From Deinococcus sp. Arct2-2 (GTDB taxonomy: Bacteria; Deinococcota; Deinococci; Deinococcales; Deinococcaceae), in assembly GCF_004801315.1 (NCBI RefSeq), contig NZ_SSNW01000046.1, forward strand, positions 1-45,005: 45,005 nucleotides of DNA. Direction: 5' to 3'. The notes beneath the pieces are model-generated. The model saw only the letters and a list, made by a program, of their open reading frames with translations, was not told the DNA's origin and searched no databases. Shown one piece after another: positions 26,029 through 34,791 of this stretch (the first letter of the stretch is position 1; every line of letters begins with the position of its first letter). The position numbers and the translations under genes are program-made.

Positions 26029-26499
26029 GTGCCCAGGGCTAAGCCTCGCCCTGACCTTGTGCTGGAGTCATCGGCCTTCCCCCCAGAATTTTTGGAGCAT
26101 CTGGGGTTTCTGATGAACAAAGTGGCCGAACAGCTCAACCGGCAGGTGGAAGGGGTAATTGCGCCGCACCAGCTGACGGTGGCGCAGTACGGCCTGCTGC
26201 TGCTGCTTCAAACCCGTGGCCCTCAGGCACAGATTGTGCTGAGTCAACAGGTGGGACTCGACCGAACAGCCGTCATGCGAACAGTTGATCTGCTCGAAAG
26301 CCGCGGCCTTGTTCGGCGGGATGCCGACGCGATCGACCGCCGAAAAAACAGCGTGGCGCTGACCGACGCCGGAACCGAGTTGCTGACCCAGACGCTGCCA
26401 GATGTTCGTCAGGCTGAGCAAGCAGTCACGGCCCGGCTGTCCAGTCACGAACAGGGCCTGTTGATGGCCTTGCTCCGCCGCCTGCTCAGCTCCCCGTAA
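26029..26499 (+). CDS. MarR-family transcriptional regulator
   Basis: Encodes 156 residues from a GTG. The winged helix is clear: LTVAQYGLLLLLQTRGPQAQ, IVLSQQVGLDRTAVMRTVDL as the recognition helix, and GLVRRDADAIDRRKNSVALT as the wing, which keeps the DxRxK pattern of MarR. It is divergent from the NmrA-cupin operon and its operators overlap its own promoter, so it should repress itself and that operon. No ribosome site is visible, consistent with a leaderless transcript. Confidence 0.9.
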   Translation: MPRAKPRPDLVLESSAFPPEFLEHLGFLMNKVAEQLNRQVEGVIAPHQLTVAQYGLLLLLQTRGPQAQIVLSQQVGLDRTAVMRTVDLLESRGLVRRDADAIDRRKNSVALTDAGTELLTQTLPDVRQAEQAVTARLSSHEQGLLMALLRRLLSSP

Positions 26500-26900
26500 C
26501 GGCTGCACGATGCTTCAGCTTGGGGAGCGTACCGGTCTACGCTCAGCCACATCTTCCACAGGTGCGGCGTGACACTGGGGAGAGTGCGCTCCAGCGCCTC
26601 ACTTGCTGGTTGTTCCGCCAGCGGGGGTTCAGCGCCGGCAGAGAAAGATGCGCCGCCAGCAGGTCTTCAGGTGTCTCGTCATCCCACCATCACGTGTGGC
26701 TAGACGCTCCTGAATATCAACACAGGATCAGGCTTTCAGCGTTTTTACCGCTGTCCCGGCCCAGGTTCAGCCAAGCTCGCCGGCGCTCAGTTCAGGTGGG
26801 CCAACTCGAATGGGTGCTCTCTCCAGTTGCCCTCAAGGAAAGACTCTGTCCGAATTCAATCAAAAGCGGTCATAGAACATACCGTTTGTTATCGTGTGGC
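26500..26900. other. Intergenic region upstream of nagA
   Basis: A plus-strand frame is open through here and fused to nagA, but its sequence is not protein-like and no ribosome site supports it. On the minus strand a stretch reading TPEDLLAAHLSLPALNPRWR looks coding but belongs to no family I know and may be a relic. The motif ATCAAAAGC at 26859-26867 lies before nagA. Confidence 0.35.
26859..26867 (+). promoter_or_regulatory. Candidate DeoR-type half site before nagA
   Basis: ATCAAAAGC here is repeated in reverse orientation (GCTTTTGAT) at 28032-28040, before the DeoR-family gene. The shared 9-mer at both ends of the locus suggests common control by that regulator. The upstream bases also share an A-rich flank. 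A 9-mer match can arise by chance in 45 kb. Confidence 0.35.
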
Positions 26901-28025
26901 ATGACTGTCGTTGAAGGCCAGATCTGGACGCCATTGGGTTGGCAGGCAGGACGCCTGACGTTTGAAGCTACCATTACTGCATTTGAAGCCCTGCCCCAAG
27001 CTCCTGACGAGTGGATCGCGCCAGGATTTATCGATGTTCATGTGCACGGGGGAGGCGGGGCCGATGTGATGGACGGTCCAGATGGCATCCGGCAGATGGC
27101 GCGGTTTCATGCCGGCCACGGCACCACGGCGCTGCTTGCCACGACGATCACGAGGCCTTGGGAAGACGTCTTGCAAGCGTTACGTGCTGTCCGCGACGTG
27201 AGCCGGGATCAGCGGAGTGGAGAGGCGCAGGTGCTTGGCGCTCACCTGGAGGGGCCGTTCATCAACCCCGGCAAATTGGGAGCGCAACCCCCCTTCGCCT
27301 TGAATCCTTCAGCAGCGCGGCTGCAGCAAGTGTTGGAGAGCGGCGCACTGCGGGTCGTCACGCTCGCCCCGGAACTGCCGGGGGCTTTGGCTGCGTCCGC
27401 CGTGCTGGCGCGCTCAGGCGTCAGGGTCAGTTTCGGGCACACGCTGGCCACTGCAGCAGAAGCCGCGGAGGTGATCAGCGCCGTACAGGCTGCCGGGGGA
27501 ACGGTGGCTGGAACGCACTTCTTCAACGCGATGACCGGATTCTCGGGCAGAGAGCCGGGCGTGGTGGGCGCGCTATTGGCCCGCCCAGATACCTTTGCAG
27601 AAGTCATTTTAGACACCCACCATGTCCACCTTGAAAGTTTTAGGGCGTTGATGCAGGCCAAACCGCACCGAACCCTCCTGATTACCGACGCCATGCGGGC
27701 GGCGGGGATGCCGGACGGCCGCTATGAGCTGGGCGGACAGCCTGTACTGGTGCAGGCGGGTCAGGCCAGACTCCCCAGCGGCAGCTTGGCGGGCAGCCTG
27801 CTTACGATGGATCAGGCTGTGCGTCAAGCCGTTCGGGCGGGGCTGTCTCTTCACCAGGCAGTGAGCCTGGCCAGCGTGGTTCCCGCCCAGTATCTCAATC
27901 TCACTGACCGGGGAGACGTTCAGCCTGGCCAGCGTGCAGATCTGGTGATTTTAGGCCAGCAGGGTGAACTCCACCACGTCTATCTGGCTGGCAGGCTAAA
28001 TCTCAGATCTCATACGATCACTTAA
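26901..28025 (+). CDS. nagA: N-acetylhexosamine-6-phosphate deacetylase (NagA/AgaA type)
   Basis: Encodes 374 residues. It removes the acetyl group from GlcNAc-6-P or GalNAc-6-P. Metal and active-site motifs are intact: IDVHVHGGGG (HxH), GAHLEGPFINPGK, SFGHTLA, GTHFFNAMTG, LDTHHVH and the catalytic Asp in LLITDAMRAAGMPDG. Length matches the family. I chose the ATG at 26901, just after TTATCG, so the transcript is probably leaderless. NagA and AgaA are not separable by eye, but the location beside GH114, AgaS and tagatose-pathway genes points to GalNAc-6-P as a substrate. It is 106 bp upstream of the DeoR gene. Confidence 0.93.
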   Translation: MTVVEGQIWTPLGWQAGRLTFEATITAFEALPQAPDEWIAPGFIDVHVHGGGGADVMDGPDGIRQMARFHAGHGTTALLATTITRPWEDVLQALRAVRDVSRDQRSGEAQVLGAHLEGPFINPGKLGAQPPFALNPSAARLQQVLESGALRVVTLAPELPGALAASAVLARSGVRVSFGHTLATAAEAAEVISAVQAAGGTVAGTHFFNAMTGFSGREPGVVGALLARPDTFAEVILDTHHVHLESFRALMQAKPHRTLLITDAMRAAGMPDGRYELGGQPVLVQAGQARLPSGSLAGSLLTMDQAVRQAVRAGLSLHQAVSLASVVPAQYLNLTDRGDVQPGQRADLVILGQQGELHHVYLAGRLNLRSHTIT

Positions 28026-28029
28026 ATGG

Positions 28030-28058
28030 TTGCTTTTGATCGTTATATTTGCTAAGGT
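28030..28058 (+). promoter_or_regulatory. Promoter of the galactosamine operon
   Basis: TTGCTT at 28030-28035 and TAAGGT at 28053-28058 are 17 bp apart, 73 bp before the DeoR-family start codon. GCTTTTGAT (28032-28040) overlaps the -35 side, a good place for a repressor. The same 9-mer in reverse lies before nagA, and another copy at 44986-44994 near the window end may be chance. Confidence 0.4.
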
Positions 28059-28131
28059 TGATGTGTTCCGCACCACAACCTGCCCAAATGCCATGTCCCT
28101 ATTCCAAAACGCCGTCAGGCGGAGGTGAGCC

Positions 28132-28911
28132 GTGCAGTCCGACCGCATCAGCAAGATTCAGCAGCATCTCTACAGCAACGGGCTGTCCAACGTGCAGGAA
28201 CTGGCCGAAGCCACCGGCGCGTCAATCGTGACCATTCGGCGCGATTTGCAGCGGCTCGAGGAGGTCGGCACCATCACGCGCACCCACGGGGGCGCGAAAC
28301 TGGCCGATACGGCTGGCCCAGAAATTGCCTTTCAGTCGCGTGTTCAGGAGGCCCTGGATGCCAAGCGGGCCATCGCACAGGTGGCGTACGGCCTGCTCCG
28401 CCCACACACCACGGTTTTTTTCGATGCGGGCACGACCGTGCTTCAACTTGCCCGCCGCCTGAAGCTTGACCCCTTTCCCCTGACCGTGTTCACCAACGGT
28501 CTCGCCGTGGCGCAGGAACTGGTCAATGTCGACGGCCTGAACGTCAACCTGCTGGGCGGGCAGCTCCGGAACGAGAACCTCTCGATGGTCGGCCCTTACG
28601 CCGAGCAGATGCTGGGAGAACTGTGGCTGGATCAGCTGTATCTGGGCACCAGTGCGGTGCGCGACGACGGGCGCATGTACACCCTCAGTCAGGCGGAGGC
28701 CAGCCTCAACCGCGTCATGATTGGCCGAACCGCACAGCCGATCGTGCTGGCCGATTCCAGCAAGTTCGGTCATAGCGCCCCGTACGCGGTCGCGCCAGTC
28801 ACGGCCGCGCACACCCTGATTACCGACAGTCATCTTGACGCCGCGTGGAAGTCGCGGTTGGTCGAGTTCAATGTGGCCGCCACCATCGTGCCACTCGGGA
28901 GACCCTCATGA
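28132..28911 (+). CDS. DeoR/GlpR-family transcriptional repressor
   Basis: Encodes 259 residues from a GTG with GGAGGTGA four bases upstream. The N-terminal helix-turn-helix reads NVQELAEATGASIVTIRRDL, followed by the family's GxxxRxHGGA turn (TITRTHGGAKLA). The C-terminal sugar-phosphate-sensing domain has FFDAGTTVLQLARRL and ITDSHLD. Proteins of this group are usually released from DNA by a sugar phosphate, such as tagatose-6-P or GalN-6-P for AgaR. It is the first gene of the 14-kb run, its stop overlaps the GH114 start (ATGA), and it is the natural regulator of the locus. Confidence 0.92.
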   Translation: MQSDRISKIQQHLYSNGLSNVQELAEATGASIVTIRRDLQRLEEVGTITRTHGGAKLADTAGPEIAFQSRVQEALDAKRAIAQVAYGLLRPHTTVFFDAGTTVLQLARRLKLDPFPLTVFTNGLAVAQELVNVDGLNVNLLGGQLRNENLSMVGPYAEQMLGELWLDQLYLGTSAVRDDGRMYTLSQAEASLNRVMIGRTAQPIVLADSSKFGHSAPYAVAPVTAAHTLITDSHLDAAWKSRLVEFNVAATIVPLGRPS

Positions 28912-30377
28912 AGCGTGCTCTACCTTTGCTGGCCCTCACTGTGCTCACCGCCTCGCTCGCCTCCGCCCAGACGTCCAGCGGCCTTGTCCTGACCAGTAGC
29001 GTCGCGCAGGCCGTCCGCAAAACCATCACGCTCGGCGGCGACCTGAAGCAGTGGGACGGCGTGCCCCAGTATCCGGTGACCTTGAGCAATGGGGTGCCGA
29101 GCGTGCCCGTCAAGAACAGCGGCTACTACTCGCTGGCTTGGGATGAGCAAAACCTCTATGTCCTCGGCGTCTTCAATCAGCCCAAAGCCACCGTGCTGGC
29201 CAAACTCGCGCCGGAAGCTGGGGAATGGTGGAACGACGACGTTCTGGAACTGTTCGTCCGGACAAACCCCTACGCCAAAGCGCCCGCCGACCTGCATTTT
29301 GCCATCAACCCGGCGGGCACCCGTTTCAAGGCGTACACGGCCACCACCGACTACAAGAGTGCCGGGCGAATTGAGGATACGCGCTGGGTGCTGGAGCTTG
29401 CCATTCCCCTCAACAGCGCCACGTTTCCGGCCGCCAAGACAGGCGATGTGTGGGCCCTCAAGGTGGGACGCGAACACCAAAAAGCGGCCGAGTACCCCAT
29501 CTGGCCAGTCGGGGGCGACTTCAATTCCCCCAACAATTACGGCTACCTGGCCTTCGTGCAGCAGGCCGGCGACCCGGCGCCCCTGGCCCAAACCATCAGC
29601 GCGGCCCTCGGCAAGTCCCCGGCAGGCGCGCCCCTGACAAGCCGAATTTCGGACGTCGGATCGTATTCCGTCTATTACGGCAAACAGGCCAGCACCGTCG
29701 CCAAGCTCAACAATTATGACCTCGCCATCGTGCAGCCTTCCACCGTCACTGACGCGCAGATTCAGGCGTTGCACGCCAACGGCACGCGTGTGGTGGCCTA
29801 CCTGTCTGTCGGAGAACTGGAGAAAAACAGTCCCTATGCGGGCCGTGTGCCCGCGGCGTGGGTGCTCGGAGAAAACAAGAACTGGGGATCGAAATTTATC
29901 GACGCGGGTCAAAGCGGTTGGCAGACCATCATTCAGGAGCAGGCCGCCGCCCTCAATAAACGCGGCTTCGACGGCTTTTTCCTCGATACCCTCGACACCG
30001 CCGATCTGTACCCCAAGATCGCTCCCGGCCTGGTAAAGATCGTCGAGAATCTGCGGGCCACCTACCCAGACGCAGTGTTGGTGCAAAACCGGGGCTTTGC
30101 GCTGCTCAACGACACGGCCACCACCATTGACGCCGTGATGTTCGAAAACTTCTCCAGCGCCTACGATTTTGGCAAGAAGACCTACGGCAGCGTCAACGGT
30201 GATCCCAGCTTCGTCGAGAACCTCGCCAAGCGGGGCCTGGTCGTCTTGGCGCTCGATTACGCCCAGCCGGATCAGACGGACGTCATCACCCGCGATTACC
30301 AGCGGGCGAAGTCTTATAACTTTATTCCCTTTGTCTCGACTATCTCTCTGGATCAATTACTGGAGGTCAATCCATGA
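28908..30377 (+). CDS. Secreted GH114 family glycosidase with N-terminal carbohydrate-binding-like domain
   Basis: Encodes 489 residues. A signal peptide of about 20 residues ends near SLASA-QT. Residues 25-225 resemble a CBM9/DOMON-like beta-sandwich (GDLKQWDGVPQYPVT, WWNDDVLELFV). Residues 235-489 form a GH114 TIM barrel: YDLAIVQPSTVTDAQIQALH, RVVAYLSVGELE, FDGFFLDTLD and MFENFSS. The Asp of FLDTLD and the Glu of MFENF are the expected catalytic pair by comparison with fungal Ega3. The family hydrolyses alpha-1,4-linked galactosamine polymers, as in galactosaminogalactan or Pel. It overlaps the next gene by four bases. Confidence 0.9.
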   Translation: MKRALPLLALTVLTASLASAQTSSGLVLTSSVAQAVRKTITLGGDLKQWDGVPQYPVTLSNGVPSVPVKNSGYYSLAWDEQNLYVLGVFNQPKATVLAKLAPEAGEWWNDDVLELFVRTNPYAKAPADLHFAINPAGTRFKAYTATTDYKSAGRIEDTRWVLELAIPLNSATFPAAKTGDVWALKVGREHQKAAEYPIWPVGGDFNSPNNYGYLAFVQQAGDPAPLAQTISAALGKSPAGAPLTSRISDVGSYSVYYGKQASTVAKLNNYDLAIVQPSTVTDAQIQALHANGTRVVAYLSVGELEKNSPYAGRVPAAWVLGENKNWGSKFIDAGQSGWQTIIQEQAAALNKRGFDGFFLDTLDTADLYPKIAPGLVKIVENLRATYPDAVLVQNRGFALLNDTATTIDAVMFENFSSAYDFGKKTYGSVNGDPSFVENLAKRGLVVLALDYAQPDQTDVITRDYQRAKSYNFIPFVSTISLDQLLEVNP

Positions 30378-32836
30378 ACTTCATCCGTACCAGTGGAGCA
30401 GTCCTTGCGCTCACCGCCCTGATGTGCCTATCGGCCTGTGGGTCGAACACGCCCACAGCCGACATAACAGCCTCAACCCCGACGTCGGCGGCGCAGTTGA
30501 CGGCGTTGGCCGCCACCAAAGCGCCCTCCCGTCTGCGCCGGGCCGACGGTACCTCCAAAGTCTCTACCTTCGACACCTACTACGCCCTGCCCGATACCAC
30601 CACCCTCGACCTCCTCAGCAAACGTGACATCAGTTTTGTGCAGCCGGGCATCACGCCGGATCAGATGAGGGCCCTTCAAAACACCGGCTACGCGGCGGTG
30701 TATCTGGCCCTCGGTGAACTGGCGGTCGACAACCTGTACATCGACGGCGGCGTGACCAAGACAGGCCGGCAGGTCAAAGCCGACCACCTCAACGACAGCC
30801 CTAAATGGTTCATAGGCACCAACGGCAACTTCGGGGCACCGATCCTGAACCTCACCACTCCGGCGGTTCGCACTTTCCTGGTCAACAACGCTGGCGCACT
30901 GCTCGACCGGGGCTTCGACGGCCTGTTTCTGGATACCATCGACGACGCGGAGTTCTTCTCGAATGCCGACGCTGCTGGGCCGACCACGGCCGTGTACATC
31001 GAGGGGGCTGTGACGTTGGACGCAGGGCGTCCCAACTATGCCGCCATGAAGCGCGCCTACATCGACACCATCAAGGCGCTGCGCTCGGCGCTCCCCAGTG
31101 CCCTGCTGATCCAAAACGGCGGCTTTGACCTGCTGCTCGACCGCGAGAATGCCACTGACGGCAGCCAAGGCTATGTGGACGGCGTGATGCATGAAGTGGC
31201 CGTCACCAAACCCAACAAGCCCAGCCCCACCGCCGACGACACCGTATGGCCCTTCGCGCCGCAGAACTACGAAACGTGGGAGCAGTACTACGCCCGCAGC
31301 ACGCCGGCGGACGCCACCCGCGACCGGGCCTACCGCGCCAACCGGGACAACCACGCGCTGGAATATTTCCGGGCAGGCGGAATCGTCTTTCAACAAGACT
31401 TTGGGCACCCCGACAACTACATGGTGCAGTGTGCGTCTTATTTGTACGCGAAAAATGTGCGGACGCAAGAACGCCGGGACGGCTGGCTGGCCGCGTATTC
31501 GGACGCCGGATTTCAGCGGGCCTACGACTTCGTGGAGACCAGCGCACCGGTGCGGGCCGCGCCCGGATGCAGCGCCTACGACAAGGTGACGGAGCCAGAT
31601 TTCAGTACCACCTTCGGACCCTCGTCCGTCAATGTGGGGGCCGGGCGCACCGCCACCACCACGCTCAGCATCGCGTCGGTCAATGGCTACGCGGGCAAGG
31701 TGTATTTGAGTCTGGGTGACCTGCCCGCTGGAGTGACGGCGTCCCTCTCGCAGACCTCGGTCACGCCCGGCCCATCCACCAAGGTCACGTTGACCCTGAC
31801 GGTGCCGTCTACCGCCGCTGCTGGCACGTACATCATTCCTGTACAGGCCCAGAGTCAGGGCGAGAGCATGCGCTACGACCTGCGCCTGACCGCATGGAAG
31901 ACCACAGGCGACAGCGTGTTTGTGGCGCAGGCGGGCTTGGGCAAAGTCCTGGCCTATGACAACAGCGCCTCGCTCACCAGCACCTCGGCTCCAGCACGCA
32001 GTCTGCCCACCTACAGCGTGCAGCAAGTGTGGAATATCGCGCTGGATTCCCAAGGCACGCAGTACGTGGTGGACAATGTGGCCGCTGGAAAAGTGACCCG
32101 TTATCCTTCATACAGCCTGAATGCTGGGGCGGGAATAGCGCAACTCGGCAACCTCAGCTACCCCACCGGGGTGGCCGTAGACCCCCAGGACCGACTATGG
32201 GTGGTGCAAAGCGGCAGTATGCCCAACGGCACGGCCGTGACCACCCCCCACGTGGGCCGCTATGACGGAGGCGCCGCTACCGAGTCTGTCGGCTTCAACG
32301 TTGAGCGCACCCTCAATCTAGGCTTTCCGCAGATGGTGGCTGTGAGCGGCAGTACGCTGTGGATGAACACTAACTTTGGTCTGATCCTCAAGTACGACGT
32401 TTCTGCTGCCCCGACCCTGAGCGGCGTGTACGCTTTCCCCACCAAGTTAAATGACCTGGGCGGCGGCAGCCTGACAGTCCGGAGCGGCGTGTTGTGGCTG
32501 AGCGGCAAGAATGCCGGAACCAGCACCATTGCCAGCGTGAACATTGCGGCCCTCCCCACTCCGAATGGCCCCTACTCCGTCAACGGCGACGTCGCCGTGA
32601 CGAAGTCGATCACGTCGGGCCTGTATGAGCCCGCAGGGTTGGCCTTTGACGGGACAGGCAACCTGTGGGTCGTGAACAAGACCGGCGCGGCAGGGGTCGC
32701 CGGCACGAACACCACCGATCCCGGCTCGCTCGTCCGCTTTCCAGTGGCCAGTTTAGGCACGGCCACGCCCACCCCGAATTTGAACATTGGCTTGGGCAGC
32801 CGGTATCCGGTCGGCCTCGCTGTCGGCAAACCCTGA
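30374..32836 (+). CDS. GH114 family lipoprotein with Ig-like and beta-propeller domains
   Basis: Encodes 820 residues. The signal ends in the lipobox LSAC, so it should be anchored to a membrane through Cys. Residues 60-400 form a GH114 domain larger than the first: YYALPDTTTLDLLSKRDISF, FDGLFLDTIDD and VDGVMHEVAV supply the catalytic Asp and Glu positions. An Ig-like domain follows (SSVNVGAGRTATTTLSIASV). The last 300 residues form about five repeats of an NHL/SMP-30-like beta-propeller (PTGVAVDPQDRLWVV; PAGLAFDGTGNLWVV). The propeller may bind polymer or protein. The pair of different GH114 enzymes suggests one free and one surface-bound hydrolase. Confidence 0.9.
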   Translation: MNFIRTSGAVLALTALMCLSACGSNTPTADITASTPTSAAQLTALAATKAPSRLRRADGTSKVSTFDTYYALPDTTTLDLLSKRDISFVQPGITPDQMRALQNTGYAAVYLALGELAVDNLYIDGGVTKTGRQVKADHLNDSPKWFIGTNGNFGAPILNLTTPAVRTFLVNNAGALLDRGFDGLFLDTIDDAEFFSNADAAGPTTAVYIEGAVTLDAGRPNYAAMKRAYIDTIKALRSALPSALLIQNGGFDLLLDRENATDGSQGYVDGVMHEVAVTKPNKPSPTADDTVWPFAPQNYETWEQYYARSTPADATRDRAYRANRDNHALEYFRAGGIVFQQDFGHPDNYMVQCASYLYAKNVRTQERRDGWLAAYSDAGFQRAYDFVETSAPVRAAPGCSAYDKVTEPDFSTTFGPSSVNVGAGRTATTTLSIASVNGYAGKVYLSLGDLPAGVTASLSQTSVTPGPSTKVTLTLTVPSTAAAGTYIIPVQAQSQGESMRYDLRLTAWKTTGDSVFVAQAGLGKVLAYDNSASLTSTSAPARSLPTYSVQQVWNIALDSQGTQYVVDNVAAGKVTRYPSYSLNAGAGIAQLGNLSYPTGVAVDPQDRLWVVQSGSMPNGTAVTTPHVGRYDGGAATESVGFNVERTLNLGFPQMVAVSGSTLWMNTNFGLILKYDVSAAPTLSGVYAFPTKLNDLGGGSLTVRSGVLWLSGKNAGTSTIASVNIAALPTPNGPYSVNGDVAVTKSITSGLYEPAGLAFDGTGNLWVVNKTGAAGVAGTNTTDPGSLVRFPVASLGTATPTPNLNIGLGSRYPVGLAVGKP

Positions 32837-32840
32837 GCTG

Positions 32841-32869
32841 GGGCCGCGTGCGCTTCGGCGCGGCGGCCC
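32841..32869 (+). other. Strong GC hairpin between GH114 lipoprotein gene and permease gene
   Basis: GGGCCGC (32841-32847) pairs with GCGGCCC (32863-32869), and CGC-TTCG-GCG forms an inner UUCG tetraloop. It follows the stop codon at once and has no T run. It could protect the upstream mRNA end or reduce read-through into the transporter genes. Confidence 0.5.
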
Positions 32870-32923
32870 TGACCTGGACTCCCCCCCTCGTTCTACATCC
32901 CATGAATGTGTCAAGGAGGTGAC

Positions 32924-33859
32924 ATGCAACTTTCCCCCCCAGCCCTTTCCCGTCCTGGCCGCAAGTCCCGTAGTTCACCCATGCGCCGGCAGGAAGCGGC
33001 GCTGGCCGCGCTGCTGATCTTGCCCAGCACCCTGGGTATCGTGGTGTTTGCAGTCCTGCCCATTGCGGCGTCGTTGGGTATCTCCCTGACCGATTGGGGC
33101 GGTCTGAGCCGGCCCAATTTCGTGGGGGTGCAAAATTACGCCTCGGCGCTGCAAGACCCCCGCGCCACATCGGCCCTGTCTCATACTCTGCTGTATGTGC
33201 TATTGGCGGTGCCGACCGGTGTCGCGGTTTCGATGACGCTGGCGGTGTGGATTAACAACCTCAAGGCCGGGTGGCTCCAGACGATGTTCCGCACCATCTA
33301 CTATCTGCCGATGGTCACAATTGGCGTGGCAGTGGCGCTGCTGTGGCAAGTGCTGCTCGCGCCGCAGGGTCTTGTGAACTTAATTCTGGGCTGGCTGGGT
33401 GTGCATGGCCCCAACTGGTTGGGTTCGCCCTCTTGGGTGCTCCCTGCTGTCGCCATTTTCAGCGTATGGCAGGGGTCTGGACAGGGCATCATCTTGTTTT
33501 TGGCGGCGCTCGCCAATGTGCCCAAAGACCTGTACGAGGCCGCGCAACTGGACGGAGCAACCCCGTGGCAAGCCTTTCGGTCGATTACGCTGCCGATGGT
33601 CAGCCCGACCATCTTTTTGGTGCTGGTGCTGAGCATGATCGGGGCGCTGCAAGTGTTCGAGGCCGTATTGGTGCTGTCCAATGGCGGCCCCGGCGACAGC
33701 AGTACCACGGTGGCGCTGTATATCTACAAGACGGCCTTCACTTTCTTCAAAATGGGCTACGCCTCGGCGCTCGCGTGGTTGCTGGCTGTGATTCTCATTG
33801 CGCTGATGGCCTTGCAGTGGCGTACCCAAAACAAGTGGGTGAACTATGACCAGGTCTGA
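32924..33859 (+). CDS. CUT1 sugar ABC transporter permease (MalF-like)
   Basis: Encodes 311 residues from the ATG at 32924, which has AAGGAGGTGAC, a strong ribosome site, directly before it. Six membrane segments are visible (for example AALLILPSTLGIVVFAVLPI, TIGVAVALLWQVLL, TIFLVLVLSMIGALQVF). The EAA loop that docks the ATPase reads EAAQLDGATPWQAFRSITLP. The permease brings sugars or short oligosaccharides through the cytoplasmic membrane. It overlaps the second permease by 14 bp. No ATPase (MsmK/UgpC type) is encoded in the locus, so one from elsewhere must be shared. Confidence 0.94.
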   Translation: MQLSPPALSRPGRKSRSSPMRRQEAALAALLILPSTLGIVVFAVLPIAASLGISLTDWGGLSRPNFVGVQNYASALQDPRATSALSHTLLYVLLAVPTGVAVSMTLAVWINNLKAGWLQTMFRTIYYLPMVTIGVAVALLWQVLLAPQGLVNLILGWLGVHGPNWLGSPSWVLPAVAIFSVWQGSGQGIILFLAALANVPKDLYEAAQLDGATPWQAFRSITLPMVSPTIFLVLVLSMIGALQVFEAVLVLSNGGPGDSSTTVALYIYKTAFTFFKMGYASALAWLLAVILIALMALQWRTQNKWVNYDQV

Positions 33860-34733
33860 AGCGGTGCGCCGCGCCGCCGGGCCAGCTGAACAGCAAGATC
33901 AGGTGCGGCGTGCCCGCGTGCAAGGCTCGCAGGTGGCTCTCTTGGCTTTCCTGACGCTGGGCGCGCTCGCCATCGTTATTCCCTTTGCGTGGATGATTCT
34001 GACTGCCTTTAAGACGCCCGCCGAGGCCTACACTTGGCCGCCGGTGTGGTTGCCTGCCAAGTGGAGCCTCGCCAATTTCGAGCAACTGTTCGCCACCATT
34101 CCGTTCGGCAAGATGTTCTTCAACTCGTTTTGGACGAGCGTGCTGGTCGCCAGCCTGAATATCTTCTCGGCAGCGCCCGCTGCTTACGCCTTTGCGCGGT
34201 TGCGCTTTCCCGGCCAGGGCCTGTGGTTTGGCTCACACCTGTTGTCCCTGATGATCCCCTGGCAAGTCACGATTATCCCGGTGTTCCTGCTGATCCGGGC
34301 GCTGGGCTGGTACGACTCCTACACGGCGCTGATCGTGCCCAGCATCGCCAGCGGCTTTACCGTCTTCCTGCTCTTTCAGTTCTTCCGGTCGCTGCCCCGC
34401 TCGCTGGAAGAAAGCGTGCTGATTGACGGCGGGTCGTGGTTCACGGCGCTGCGGCATGTGGCCCTGCCCGCCGCCAAGGGCGCGATCGCCGCAGCGTGGC
34501 TGTTCTCCTTTTTGGGCAACTGGCAGTCGTTTATCTGGCCGCTGATCGTGCTGCAGAGCAGTGACAAAATGCTGCTGCCCGTGGGCCTGCTGAGCCTGCA
34601 AAACCAGTACTCCGTGAACATCCCCGTGTTGATGGCGGGCGCGACCCTCTCGACGCTGCCCACCGTGATTGCTTACCTGTTCGTCCAGCGTTACCTCACT
34701 GACGCCGCTATTACCAGCGGCATGAAGGGCTAG
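33846..34733 (+). CDS. CUT1 sugar ABC transporter permease (MalG-like)
   Basis: Encodes 295 residues. Six membrane segments are visible, starting LALLAFL-like at VALLAFLTLGALAIVIPFAW. The periplasm-facing MetI-type part has FKTPAEAYTWPPVWLP and the cytoplasmic docking loop LEESVLIDGGSWFTALRHVA takes the place of the EAA motif. The C-terminus is short and hydrophilic. It pairs with the MalF-like protein before it, with a 14-bp overlap, and with the binding protein 58 bp after it. Confidence 0.94.
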   Translation: MTRSEAVRRAAGPAEQQDQVRRARVQGSQVALLAFLTLGALAIVIPFAWMILTAFKTPAEAYTWPPVWLPAKWSLANFEQLFATIPFGKMFFNSFWTSVLVASLNIFSAAPAAYAFARLRFPGQGLWFGSHLLSLMIPWQVTIIPVFLLIRALGWYDSYTALIVPSIASGFTVFLLFQFFRSLPRSLEESVLIDGGSWFTALRHVALPAAKGAIAAAWLFSFLGNWQSFIWPLIVLQSSDKMLLPVGLLSLQNQYSVNIPVLMAGATLSTLPTVIAYLFVQRYLTDAAITSGMKG

Positions 34734-34791
34734 TCCGTTTCGTTGAGTTCATTCGCCTCTCGCGTGTTCAATCCTTTCTGGAGGAACTGCC

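Noticed and set aside
26520..26900. Long in-frame extension in front of nagA that would make a 501-residue protein
   Set aside because: The extra 127 residues are not protein-like, and NagA proteins start near the chosen ATG.
28920..30356. Long open frame antisense to the first GH114 gene
   Set aside because: Gly/Val/Arg-rich shadow of a GC-rich gene; no family, no ribosome site.
30473..32053. Long open frame antisense to the GH114 lipoprotein gene
   Set aside because: Composition of a reverse-strand shadow and no recognisable domain.
32841..32869. Rho-independent terminator between the GH114 lipoprotein gene and the permease gene
   Set aside because: The hairpin is strong but has no T run, and the transporter genes clearly belong to the same locus.
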